Positions 33,906-42,935 of a stretch of 64,000 nucleotides of DNA are shown here, piece by piece (the stretch's first letter is position 1; each line of letters starts with the position of its first letter). The position numbers and the translations under genes are program-made. The stretch covers positions 130,901 through 194,900 of the forward strand of contig JARVJZ010000004.1 in the NCBI GenBank assembly GCA_029775855.1, in the 5' to 3' direction. The notes beneath the pieces were generated by a model, which worked only from the letters and a program-made list of their open reading frames with translations, was not told the origin of the DNA and searched no databases. This stretch comes from Nitrososphaeria archaeon (lineage in GTDB: Archaea > Thermoproteota > Nitrososphaeria > Nitrososphaerales > JAAOZN01).

Positions 33906-35105
33906 TTAATCGAAGCCTTTATGAGTTAAGTCTCTTAGCGCAGCTTCTGCTAAAGAGGGGTTTGAAGCGCTTACTATTAGAAGTTTGGTATCTTGTGTTA
34001 GCATCGCTAGATTTCTACCATCAATTCTTAATATTCGCCCATCTTTAGATAGTGCTCCACTCAGCTCACTGTAGAGCATCTGCTTTAATGTTTTGGCTTG
34101 CTCATCGGTTGATAAGTTGATCTGCCAGTAGAGTAGTAGGTCTTCTTCGTTTAGGTAGAGAGTTGAATTATCGCCAATCCACCAAGATGTAGCCTTGAGT
34201 GCTTCCTCGGAATCTAATGTGCGGGTTAGAAAGAGGTTAAAGAAGTAGGCGCCTAAAACATCTGGGTAGTAGATGCGCCAGCCAGAAGTGGGTGGAGAAG
34301 GATTATTTGGGTAAGCTGGTTTAAAGCCGCTTAGGTAGAGGTTTGGGTATAGTATTTCAGCTGTTGATGTAGGGGGTTCTACGTGAGCTTGATCTAAACC
34401 ACGCCAGCCTTCAGCGACATATATTTTATAAGCAAAGGTTAGACCATAGATATATGGAAATAAAGTTAATTGATCTACAAACCACTTATTTATACCGCTT
34501 TTGGGCGGCTTCGGCATAGGCATAGTTGAGGTAAGTCTACCCGTTTTATTTGATGTATATAGCTCTGCTACCAAGTCTGCTTCTCCTTCAATGAAGGCTG
34601 ACCAAGCTAGTTGTGAATCCATAGTTAGGAACTTGGAATGCTTTGCTCTGTTATATTGGAGAATATGTGTATATTCATGCGCTAGGATTCTGGGTGCATC
34701 ATCAGAGTGTGGATTGAAATATTCTCTGACTATATAGAGTGTGTAGGCTGAGGCTGCTGCTACCACGAGCCCAGCCCTCTCTTTCTTATATTCTTTGATG
34801 GAGAAGTTTTGTGGTACAAGTAGTAGAGATTTATACAGTGCTTCCCTCGCGGCATCCAATTCATCTACGCCGTCTGATGTATCTTTCTGGAAGAAGGATA
34901 TGTCAACTACTTTCAGATTTATGGGGTTTGTAGATGTTAGGTTGCGTAAGGATTCTGTATCAGCTTTAACTTTTTGGAATAGTCTTCTGACTTCCGCTTC
35001 GTATTCATCTTCTTCGCTGGCTCGGTTGAGGTATAGGGCTGAGGCTGTGATAAGAAGCGCAGCGAATATTATTGTTAGAAGCAGCTTTTTTGAAGCCGTT
35101 CTCAA
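33906..35105 (-). CDS. Secreted or membrane-tethered zinc metallopeptidase (gluzincin-like)
   Basis: 399 residues from a TTG. A single N-terminal hydrophobic helix (about 8-26) exports or anchors it. HEYTH at 143-147 is the HExxH zinc motif, and FIEGEADLVAEL (about 171-182) supplies the downstream Glu ligand expected in gluzincins. The remainder is an external domain of unknown family. Probably degrades or processes extracellular or envelope proteins. Confidence 0.8.
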   Translation of the reverse strand: MRTASKKLLLTIIFAALLITASALYLNRASEEDEYEAEVRRLFQKVKADTESLRNLTSTNPINLKVVDISFFQKDTSDGVDELDAAREALYKSLLLVPQNFSIKEYKKERAGLVVAAASAYTLYIVREYFNPHSDDAPRILAHEYTHILQYNRAKHSKFLTMDSQLAWSAFIEGEADLVAELYTSNKTGRLTSTMPMPKPPKSGINKWFVDQLTLFPYIYGLTFAYKIYVAEGWRGLDQAHVEPPTSTAEILYPNLYLSGFKPAYPNNPSPPTSGWRIYYPDVLGAYFFNLFLTRTLDSEEALKATSWWIGDNSTLYLNEEDLLLYWQINLSTDEQAKTLKQMLYSELSGALSKDGRILRIDGRNLAMLTQDTKLLIVSASNPSLAEAALRDLTHKGFD

Positions 35106-35154
35106 CCGAACGATGGTTCGCTTTAAAGCATTTTAACTTTATCTGCTTAACTGG

Positions 35155-36222
35155 ATGCGTATGGAAAGCGTCGATATTGGGAGCCTACCTTTCCAAGGTG
35201 ACTATGAAAAGTTGAATAGAGGGGCTAGAGGTGAAGAACAACATTACTTTGAGAAGATAATAGTTGACTACTATGTTGGTAAAATAATGGCTGGGTTAGA
35301 TGTTGCGACCTACCCGCAGCTCAGAGACATGTGCGGCATGTTTCTTGATGAATTATCTGGTCTTGTTAAGGTTGAGGGGAAGTATGCTGCTCTGGACTCT
35401 CTTAAGCCTAGATGTAAAGGTATAGCTGAAGTCGATGTAATATTCAAGCATTCAAGGCGTATCTATGAGAAGGTCAACAAGCCGTTTAAGATGAGGGTTT
35501 GCCTGACAGGACCATATACACTTTCATCATTTCTAATCGAGTCAAATGTTGACCAAGTGTTAGATCTTGCTGAGGCTCTCTATCAGATAGCAGAAGGCTC
35601 TATTCACTCAAACAGCTATGGTTGCGTGGAGATGCTTGCTATAGAAGAGCCTCTTTTAGGGGTTGTAGACGACCCTAGGCTTGATTATGCTGGGGAGTGG
35701 AGTGAAGCCTTTTTGAGGGCTTGGGATAAAGTCTTCTACGCTGCCTCAAGTAAAGGTGTTTTATGCTCTATGCATTTACACAGCACATCGAACAAAATAT
35801 TCTGGGATGTAGATAGGCTCAACATAATCGAAGCAGAAGCGGATGACGATATATTTAGAGCAGAAAGAACGAGAAAACTACTTGAGCGGCTTGACAAGAA
35901 GCTGAAGGCAAGCATATGCATAACAGATGTAAACAGACTCGCTGAGAAAGCTGCAGAACATACACCACGCTACAGCACACTACCTGAGGAGCACCGGGTG
36001 GGTCAGCTATGGGCTGACATAAAGCGTGGAAAGGAGGATGCCACGATTCTTCTAGAGAGCGAAGAAGAGATTTCTGCAAGGCTCCAACAGACGATTAAAC
36101 TTGTAGGTCTGGAGAACATTCCTTACGCTGGTCCGGAATGCGGGTTAAAAGGTTTCTTAACTTTAGACAACGCGCTCCTCTACTTAAAGAGATGCAGCGA
36201 TGTGGTAAGGCGATTTGGTTAA
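35155..36222 (+). CDS. MetE C-terminal-like (cobalamin-independent methionine synthase family) protein
   Basis: 355 residues with the barrel of the MetE catalytic domain: SVDIGSLPF at the start, MRVCLTGPYTLSSF, AIEEPLL, and the zinc ligands in CSMHLHST and PECGLKG. Archaeal homologues of this length act as core methionine synthases using corrinoid proteins or unknown methyl donors. The downstream glycosidase starts inside its last codons, an unusual pairing. Confidence 0.8.
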   Translation: MRMESVDIGSLPFQGDYEKLNRGARGEEQHYFEKIIVDYYVGKIMAGLDVATYPQLRDMCGMFLDELSGLVKVEGKYAALDSLKPRCKGIAEVDVIFKHSRRIYEKVNKPFKMRVCLTGPYTLSSFLIESNVDQVLDLAEALYQIAEGSIHSNSYGCVEMLAIEEPLLGVVDDPRLDYAGEWSEAFLRAWDKVFYAASSKGVLCSMHLHSTSNKIFWDVDRLNIIEAEADDDIFRAERTRKLLERLDKKLKASICITDVNRLAEKAAEHTPRYSTLPEEHRVGQLWADIKRGKEDATILLESEEEISARLQQTIKLVGLENIPYAGPECGLKGFLTLDNALLYLKRCSDVVRRFG

Positions 36223-37708
36223 GTATAGACTCAATCCAACAATCTACGAGGTTAACACGCTACTGTGGCTTAACCAGCTCAGAGAAGTTTACGGCTCAGA
36301 TCTAACCCTTTCTAGGGTGCCTTACGAGGAGTGGCTGCGACTTAAGAAGCAAGGTTTCGACTACATTTGGCTCATGGGTGTATGGAAAAGGAGTAGTAAA
36401 AGTAGGGAAATAGCGATGAATATAGATGCGCTAAAGGCTCAGTACTCCTTAGCCCTACCAGAGTGGAAGCCTGAGGATGTTGTCGGTTCACCATACGCTA
36501 TACAAACCTATGATGTTGACCCGTTGTTAGGTAGGCTAGAGGATCTGAAGGAAGTTAGGAAGATTTTGAACGAGTTAAACATAGGGCTTATACTTGATTA
36601 TGTGCCTAACCATGTTGCTATCGACCATCCTTGGGTCTTTAAGCATCCTGATTACTTCATATGCGTTGATGCAGCAGAAGCTGAGAGAAACCCACCTCAC
36701 TATACCGTTGTCGATTTAGGCTCTGAAAGAGTATTTATTGCACACGGCAGAGACCCCTATTTTCCACCTTGGACTGATACGGTTCAAATCAATATATTCT
36801 GCGCTGAGGCTAGAGAGGCACTTATTGAAGTTCTTGAGTTGATTTCAAGTCTTTGTGATGGTGTTAGATGTGATGTGGCTATGTTGCTGCTTAATGATGT
36901 CTTTGAAAGAACTTGGGGTCATCTGCTTAAGAAGCTCAGATTTTCAAGAAGCGGCGAAGAGTTTTGGAGAGAGGCTATATCTCGAGTGAAGACGCTAAAC
37001 CCAGACTTTAATATGATAGCTGAAGTCTATTGGGGTCTTCAAGATCGATTGCTAGACCTTGGCTTCGACTATGTGTATGATAAGGATCTTTATGACAGTT
37101 TATTTAATGAGCAACTTGAAGCCTTAAAGCGGTGCACCTCAATAAATGTCAGCAGACAGAGCAGATATGTTAGGTTCACAGAGAACCACGACGAGATAAG
37201 AGCGGTGAACGCCTTCGGGAGGGAGAGGTCTATGGCAGCTTCACTTATAACCTACACTACACCGTCTATGAGGCTGTTCCACCAAGGGCAGCTCGAAGGC
37301 AGACGCATAAAGGCACCACTTCAACTCCAAAGGATAAAGAGCGAGGATGTCGACGAAGAGATACAAAGATTCTACAACGATTTATTAAATTTGTTGAACA
37401 CCAATACACTACATAACGGAGACTGGCGCCTCTTAACTGTAGAGGGAGCTCAGACCGTCTTCGGCTGGATATGGGAATATGATTTAGAAAGTGTGTTGAT
37501 CTGCGTAAACTACTCGGGCAGAGAAGCTGAGTGTAGCGTTAAAGTCGATGGATTGACAAACATACCACTTAACATCACACCCTTTTTCAGAAAAGGTGCT
37601 ACACTTATCGATGCAGAGAAGGATTATGTTAGACTCAGATTTGAGCCTTACGGGTTTTGGCTAAGTCGGATGGTTTCTCACCCTCCTAATCAGCAGAATG
37701 AAGGGTAG
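36215..37708 (+). CDS. GH13 alpha-amylase family protein
   Basis: 497 residues from a TTG that overlaps the MetE-like gene by eight bases. GH13 regions: DYVPNHVA, the nucleophile Asp in GVRCDVAML, the acid Glu in MIAEVYWG and the transition-state Asp in TENHDEIRA. No signal peptide, so it acts in the cytoplasm, probably on glycogen, maltodextrin or trehalose-type glucans. The WIWEYDLESVLICVNYSG C-terminal beta domain is typical. Confidence 0.9.
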   Translation: MVKYRLNPTIYEVNTLLWLNQLREVYGSDLTLSRVPYEEWLRLKKQGFDYIWLMGVWKRSSKSREIAMNIDALKAQYSLALPEWKPEDVVGSPYAIQTYDVDPLLGRLEDLKEVRKILNELNIGLILDYVPNHVAIDHPWVFKHPDYFICVDAAEAERNPPHYTVVDLGSERVFIAHGRDPYFPPWTDTVQINIFCAEAREALIEVLELISSLCDGVRCDVAMLLLNDVFERTWGHLLKKLRFSRSGEEFWREAISRVKTLNPDFNMIAEVYWGLQDRLLDLGFDYVYDKDLYDSLFNEQLEALKRCTSINVSRQSRYVRFTENHDEIRAVNAFGRERSMAASLITYTTPSMRLFHQGQLEGRRIKAPLQLQRIKSEDVDEEIQRFYNDLLNLLNTNTLHNGDWRLLTVEGAQTVFGWIWEYDLESVLICVNYSGREAECSVKVDGLTNIPLNITPFFRKGATLIDAEKDYVRLRFEPYGFWLSRMVSHPPNQQNEG

Positions 37709-38818
37709 AACAGAAGATAACTCAATCAAAATAGAGAAGGCTACAATATACACATACCCCAAATTATAGAGCCAACCTATCACACTACCGCCTACAAACC
37801 ACGAAAAGCCGAGCACAGCGTTAAGAGCACCGAATCCAAACCCTCTTTTTACTGCCGGAAGAATGCTGGCGGCGCCAGCCCTCAAAATAGTCTCGTGCAG
37901 ACCCATAACTACACCCCAAAGCAGCGAGGCGAGGACAATCAAAGCATAGCTCTGCGTAAAAGCAAACACAGAAATTAGGGCTGTAAACGCCGGTATGATA
38001 CTTAGCATAAGTAGCCCAAATCTGTCGAAGAATCGGCCTACACCAAGCGCTGCAACCGCATCAAAGACCATAGCCAAAGAGAACAGCAGAGGTATATCAG
38101 CGTCTGCAAAACCCAAAGTATTCATGTGATAAGCCATGAGTTGAAAAGGAGCAAACCCGGCGACACTCAACCCAACGAATAAAAGATACGCTTTAACCAA
38201 CCCCGTCTCGCTAACCTCTCCCAATCTAGAGCTCTTCTCCATCCTCTCTGGCTTAGGATACGCTTTAGCAACAAAAGCTAGTATGATTAGAGCAAGTAGT
38301 GCCGGTAAAGCCAAAAAAGCGAAACCTTCACGATACCCGCCACCTAAAAGAAAAACTGCCGCAACTAGAGTAGGCCCCAATACCGCCCCAACTTGATCTA
38401 AAGCTTCGTGTAAAGCATACCCCTTACCTAACCCTATATTTGAAGACGCATAAGAAATGATTACATCTCTAGCCGGAGTTCTGACAGCCTTACCTAAGCG
38501 CTCAGCAAAGATCAGCATAGCAGCCAATTCCCATCGACCAACAAAAGCTAGAAGAGGAACTGAAACAAGATTCACAAAATACCCTAGGAAGAGTATCGGC
38601 CAATAACTCTTAGATCTATCAATCAGCGCCCCTGAAGCTAAACGGAGACCATACCCTAGAAGTTCACTGAAGCCGCTTACAAACCCTACCGTAAGGGCGG
38701 AAGCGCCTAAGATAGCGAGGTAAGGTCCGACTATACTTCTAGCACCCTCATATGTGACATCAGCGAGGAGACTTACTAACCCTAAAAGCAGAATAAGGTT
38801 TAACGCTTGGCTACGCAC
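37661..38818 (-). CDS. MFS transporter
   Basis: About 385 residues from the GTG at 38818. I prefer this to the upstream in-frame extension to 38941, which would run into the divergent phosphorylase gene and lacks membrane character. Starts VRSQALNLILLLGLVSLLAD; about 12 helices; YGLRLASGALIDRSKSYW is the MFS loop 2-3 motif. The C-terminal end overlaps the GH13 gene by 48 bases (convergent). Resembles multidrug or sugar efflux carriers; substrate unknown. Confidence 0.82.
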   Translation of the reverse strand: MRSQALNLILLLGLVSLLADVTYEGARSIVGPYLAILGASALTVGFVSGFSELLGYGLRLASGALIDRSKSYWPILFLGYFVNLVSVPLLAFVGRWELAAMLIFAERLGKAVRTPARDVIISYASSNIGLGKGYALHEALDQVGAVLGPTLVAAVFLLGGGYREGFAFLALPALLALIILAFVAKAYPKPERMEKSSRLGEVSETGLVKAYLLFVGLSVAGFAPFQLMAYHMNTLGFADADIPLLFSLAMVFDAVAALGVGRFFDRFGLLMLSIIPAFTALISVFAFTQSYALIVLASLLWGVVMGLHETILRAGAASILPAVKRGFGFGALNAVLGFSWFVGGSVIGWLYNLGYVYIVAFSILIELSSVLPFILLIRRVRNHPT

Positions 38819-38880
38819 ACCACACCAATATACTCTAAGGGGAAAAGGTTTTAGAATGTTACCCAACAAACGAATAGAAG

Positions 38881-39660
38881 ATGAGTTCTGAACCATTCTA
38901 CCATGTGAGGGTAAAGGAAGGCGAGGTGGGCAGACTCGCACTCTTACCCGGAGACCCAGCTAGGGTAAAATTGATAGGCGAACAACTTAAAGAACCAAAG
39001 ATAATAGCTTCACACAGAGAGTTCACAGTATTGAATGGGTATCTAGATGATGAATTAGTTACTGTATGCTCAACAGGCATAGGTGGGCCATCTGCTGCTA
39101 TAGCGGTTGAAGAGCTCTCTCGAGCCGGTGTAAAGACGATGATAAGAGTAGGCACCTGCGGCGCAATACAAAGAGAAGTGAAGATTGGTGATCTCGTAAT
39201 AGCAACTGCAGCGGTGAGACTCGATGGTACTTCAAAGCAGTATGTTGTGCCTGAATACCCAGCTGTAGCATCACCACAGATAGTCTACGCGCTATCTAAG
39301 GCTGCAAAAGAGCTTGGCTTCAGATTCCACATCGGCTTATGCGCTTCTACAGACGCATTCTATATAGGGCAGGGTAGACATGGCTTCCAAGGCTTTCGCA
39401 CAGCTGAAAGCAGAAGCATATCATATTTGATGCGTAGACTGAGGGTTCTTTGCTTCGAGATGGAGGCTTCAACTATATTCACCTTATCGACAATATATGG
39501 GCTGAGGGCTGGCGCAGTCTTTGTAGCCATACCAGCAAAAGCATCAGACCCAGATAGGTTGGGACACGAGCTAAGAGTCTCAAAGAGCGCAGTAGAAGCC
39601 CTAAGAATATTGATGAAGTGGGATAAAGAGGCAGAAGGAGGCATATGGCTGCCCAAGTAG
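38881..39660 (+). CDS. Uridine phosphorylase/nucleoside phosphorylase
   Basis: 259 residues. LLPGDPARVKLIGEQL, MIRVGTCGAIQ (phosphate site) and FEMEASTIFTL (ribose site) define the NP-I nucleoside phosphorylases, with best fit to archaeal uridine phosphorylase. It cleaves nucleosides with phosphate for salvage. The next gene begins within its last 16 bases. Confidence 0.9.
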   Translation: MSSEPFYHVRVKEGEVGRLALLPGDPARVKLIGEQLKEPKIIASHREFTVLNGYLDDELVTVCSTGIGGPSAAIAVEELSRAGVKTMIRVGTCGAIQREVKIGDLVIATAAVRLDGTSKQYVVPEYPAVASPQIVYALSKAAKELGFRFHIGLCASTDAFYIGQGRHGFQGFRTAESRSISYLMRRLRVLCFEMEASTIFTLSTIYGLRAGAVFVAIPAKASDPDRLGHELRVSKSAVEALRILMKWDKEAEGGIWLPK

Positions 39661-40304
39661 GTAGAAGCACGCTAAAAAAGATCATAGCGGCGATAGACGA
39701 AGGTAAATTAAACTTAGATGAGTTTAGGAAGGCAGCTGCTCTTACAGAACCGTTATTCAAGGAAGGAAGCGCTCTGCTGTCATCAAATCAAATCGGCATC
39801 TGGAGTGATTATACAGTGACATTTAGAAGAGGAGACAAGATGAAGGCTGCACTACTACTCTGCAAAATGGGCGAACCCTTGAATGAGGTCGCCAAGATGC
39901 TAAAATGGTCTGAATTCGAAGACTTCGCAGCAACACTTCTGGAAGGCGAAGGCTACTCTGTTAGAAGGAGGGTTAGGTTAAAGAAGCCGAAGTGTGAAAT
40001 AGATATAGTTGCTGCTAAAGATGACTTAGCCTTAATCATAGACTGCAAACACTGGCGTAGATCCGGAGGAACCTCAACGATAAGTAAAGTGGTAGACGCC
40101 CAAATAAATAGGGCAAAAGCCCTTGCCGCAAATAAACCGAGCTTTATGAGCGGGTGTGATAAGTTTCTTACAGTCATTCTGACACTTTACAGCGAAAGTT
40201 TCACTATGCTAAAAGGCGTTCCTATCGTGCCTATTAACCTACTCTCAGACTTTATACTGAAGATAAGAGGCTACCTAAACGAAGTGAATATCATAAAAAA
40301 CTAA
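39645..40304 (+). CDS. Mrr-like PD-(D/E)xK nuclease
   Basis: 219 residues; ATG overlaps the phosphorylase gene by 16 bases and has AGGAGG just before it. The C-terminal half carries the restriction-endonuclease-like core: SEFEDFAATLLEGEGYSV, KPKCEIDIVAAKDD and LALIIDCKHWRR, i.e. the Asp...Asp-Cys-Lys active-site array. N-terminal helices (about 1-90) are probably DNA-binding. Its end overlaps the convergent primase-like gene by four bases. Likely a DNA repair or restriction nuclease. Confidence 0.85.
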   Translation: MAAQVGRSTLKKIIAAIDEGKLNLDEFRKAAALTEPLFKEGSALLSSNQIGIWSDYTVTFRRGDKMKAALLLCKMGEPLNEVAKMLKWSEFEDFAATLLEGEGYSVRRRVRLKKPKCEIDIVAAKDDLALIIDCKHWRRSGGTSTISKVVDAQINRAKALAANKPSFMSGCDKFLTVILTLYSESFTMLKGVPIVPINLLSDFILKIRGYLNEVNIIKN

Positions 40305-41428
40305 AGAAGGCTAGTTGGATCACATATAGGTAGAGCCATCGTAGACACATATTCATTAAGACGCTCAACAACAGCGCTCGGCTCAGCATCCTCAACTCTA
40401 AACTCTAGAAGCCTCTGAAGAGGTATGGGTGTAGATATAAGACCAGTCTTATAATGCATAGATAGAGGTGCTCTCACATCACCCATAGGTTTAAGAAGCG
40501 ACCAATCGACAAGAATCTGCTTCAACCTCTTCTCCTTATGCGCAACTTGTGATGTAGTAAACCCAGCTTCTAAATCAACCATATCTCTAAATCGGTCGAT
40601 AAACGATCTATCAGATCTAAGCCTCCGCTCAAGCTCAGCCTGAACCTTGACGGCTATTTTCCTATAGGCTTTAAAGACATCACCTCTATGTTTAAGTGAA
40701 GTGTTATCAAGCCTAGCCCAGATCTGAAACCCCCTTGAGCCACTAAACTTAACCATAACCGTGATACCATACTCTGTAAGCATTTCAGCCAGCCTATATG
40801 TGACCTCCTTCAGCAGCTGGAAACCGTCTTCAACTCTAAGAAGCTCTCCGCCAGCATCTAGATCTAGCACAAAAAAGTCTGGCTCACTGGAGTTTAAGGT
40901 GTGTATGTAGGGTATAAAGTCAACGCAGTGGTCATAAACCAACTCAATAAGCCTCTCCTTACTACCTATAGTCAAGAGCTGCGGCTTAGGCTTATACTTC
41001 GCATACCTCACAAATATCGCCTCAACTTCATTAAGCGGATCTTTCTTACCAGAAAAGACCTTAACCGCTGATACAGCTCTATCTTTAAGGAAGGGCATCA
41101 TATAATCTGCCACCCTTGGGTAGTAATCTTTAGCAACCCAAACCCTAAGGTAAGAGGTGTTTAAGAGTGCTCCTACACGCTCAGCACACCTCCGTACTAC
41201 ATCGTCAAGCAGATCAGTCTTAGCGAAGCCTTCAACACCCTTCACAACAAATCCACTTGCAACCATCTTACCTAAAGCCTTTTGAACCTCATCAACACCA
41301 ACCTTCCTCTGCTCAGCAGCCTCCACATCTCTAGCCACCTTAGAATACAAGTGTTCAAAATCAACAAACTTCCCAGGCTCCTTTATGGCTAATAGTAGAG
41401 CAAGCCTCTCTTCGACAGTAGCCCTCAC
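40301..41428 (-). CDS. Archaeo-eukaryotic primase superfamily protein (LigD-Pol/PriS-like)
   Basis: 375 residues. N-terminal helical/winged part (about 1-80), then an AEP core: DFFVLDLDAGG (two catalytic Asp), VKFSGSRGFQIW, the third Asp in DMVDLEAG and APLSMHYKTGLISTPI, which parallels the end of PriS and LigD polymerase domains. In these enzymes the second motif is normally SGxRGxH; here His is replaced by Gln (codon CAG confirmed). It may fill gaps or prime DNA in repair, or be inactive. Convergent with the Mrr-like nuclease. Confidence 0.8.
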   Translation of the reverse strand: MRATVEERLALLLAIKEPGKFVDFEHLYSKVARDVEAAEQRKVGVDEVQKALGKMVASGFVVKGVEGFAKTDLLDDVVRRCAERVGALLNTSYLRVWVAKDYYPRVADYMMPFLKDRAVSAVKVFSGKKDPLNEVEAIFVRYAKYKPKPQLLTIGSKERLIELVYDHCVDFIPYIHTLNSSEPDFFVLDLDAGGELLRVEDGFQLLKEVTYRLAEMLTEYGITVMVKFSGSRGFQIWARLDNTSLKHRGDVFKAYRKIAVKVQAELERRLRSDRSFIDRFRDMVDLEAGFTTSQVAHKEKRLKQILVDWSLLKPMGDVRAPLSMHYKTGLISTPIPLQRLLEFRVEDAEPSAVVERLNEYVSTMALPICDPTSLL

Positions 41429-41595
41429 ACCAACACACCCCTCTTTTCGGAGTCTCAGCCTAATGCCTTATCTTCACACATCAGATCAACTCTGAGCCAT
41501 CATCGACTCCACTACTATAAGAAAAAGGTTAGATATTAGCGTTAAACCAGCTACACAACCAAAACTCTTTAGAGCGTATCATCAGAGGCTAAGAT

Positions 41596-42756
41596 GTGCA
41601 AGAAAAGAAAGCGTTTCTTCTACCAGCCTTCGCCCTCGGGCACACAGCCCACCACCTATACACAGCCATAATACCGGCGCTTCTACCCATCTTTAAATCT
41701 ACATTCAACCTAACCTATGTTGAGACAGCACTACTGCCCACAGCGTTCCAAGTAGGCTTAACAGCCCAGATAATCGTAGGACTCTACTCAGACAAAACCA
41801 CAAAACGAAGCATAATAGTATCACTAGGACTCGCAGCAACAGCAGTCGCAATAGCGGCGCTAAGCCTAGCCAACGCATACCCCTCACTCCTAATAACATC
41901 CTTCCTAGCGGGTGTCGCAGCGAGCACATACCACCCAGCTGGCACAACACTTGTCACAGAACACTACCCACAAAAAATGGGTTTCGCACTAGGCATACAC
42001 GCAATAGGAGGCGGATTAGGAACATCACTAGGGCCAATAATGCTCGGCGCCTTAGCCGCAACCCTAACATGGCAAGAAGCCCTCTACATTATAACCCTAC
42101 CCGGCTTAATAACCTCCCTAATATACTCAAAGCTTGTAAAAGATGTCTGGACATTTAAGCCAGAATCACAAAAGCAGTCTAAAACGCAAGAAGATGTCAT
42201 GCGACGAATCGCACCTACACTAACTATCTTTCTAGCAGCCTACCTCATGGGGCAGTTCGCAGCCGAAACAATGGTAGATTTTATACCACTATACCTCACA
42301 GCAACCTTCCTAGTCGCAGCGCCTATAGCAGCCATACTACTAGGACTAATGCGCATACTAGGCGTAATAGGCGGACCAATAGGAGGGCTCATAGTAGACA
42401 AACTAGGCTCAAAACGCATCGTAAGCCTCAGCTTCTTAGGTCAAGCAGCCTGCATACTACTCCTACTCCAAATGGAACTAGGGGGAAACCTCTATCTGCT
42501 GCTAGCCTTAATGGGATTCTTCTTCGCCATCCAGATACCAGCAGGCAACGCATACCTCGCCAAACTCGTGCCAGAAAGAAGAAGAGGCACAGCATACGCA
42601 ATATTCTTCACCGCAAACGTAGCCTGGGCAGCGCTTGTCCCACCCATCTCAGGAGCAATCATAGAAGCCTATAACTTCCACACAGCATTCACAACAGCAG
42701 CACTAATCTGCGCAGCAGGAGCCACAATAATGCTTACTCTCAAAGAGCCTAAGTGA
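41596..42756 (+). CDS. MFS transporter, fosmidomycin-resistance-like
   Basis: 386 residues, about 12 helices. FALGHTAHHLYTAIIPALLP at the N-terminus and ASTYHPAGTTLVTEHYP resemble the fosmidomycin-resistance group of MFS exporters; VDKLGSKR is the second-half loop motif. The codon usage is shifted to A/C-rich third positions compared with neighbours. The substrate is unknown. Confidence 0.85.
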   Translation: MQEKKAFLLPAFALGHTAHHLYTAIIPALLPIFKSTFNLTYVETALLPTAFQVGLTAQIIVGLYSDKTTKRSIIVSLGLAATAVAIAALSLANAYPSLLITSFLAGVAASTYHPAGTTLVTEHYPQKMGFALGIHAIGGGLGTSLGPIMLGALAATLTWQEALYIITLPGLITSLIYSKLVKDVWTFKPESQKQSKTQEDVMRRIAPTLTIFLAAYLMGQFAAETMVDFIPLYLTATFLVAAPIAAILLGLMRILGVIGGPIGGLIVDKLGSKRIVSLSFLGQAACILLLLQMELGGNLYLLLALMGFFFAIQIPAGNAYLAKLVPERRRGTAYAIFFTANVAWAALVPPISGAIIEAYNFHTAFTTAALICAAGATIMLTLKEPK

Positions 42757-42793
42757 AAAAGATTTAGGTATCAACCAAGCCAACCCACTTAGA

Positions 42794-42867
42794 GCCCCGG
42801 TAGCTTAGCCCAGCAAAGCGCCTGCCTCGTAAGCAGGAGATCGCGGGTGCAAATCCCGCTCGGGGCT
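42794..42867 (+). tRNA. tRNA-Thr (anticodon CGT)
   Basis: 74 nt, intronless. Acceptor stem GCCCCGG/TCGGGGC (one G-U pair), anticodon stem CCTGC/GCAGG with loop CTCGTAA, T-arm GCGGG-TGCAAAT-CCCGC, discriminator T, which suits threonine. No encoded CCA. A short T-run follows the 3' end. Confidence 0.95.
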
Positions 42868-42935
42868 TTTCTACTACAATAAATATTTTCAGGAAGAGAT
42901 ATTTACTTAAATAATCTGAGGGTTGGTTTGAAGGA

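Noticed and set aside
38819-38941. N-terminal extension of the MFS carrier
   Set aside because: It overlaps the divergent nucleoside phosphorylase and lacks hydrophobic or conserved character; the GTG at 38818 leaves room for both promoters.
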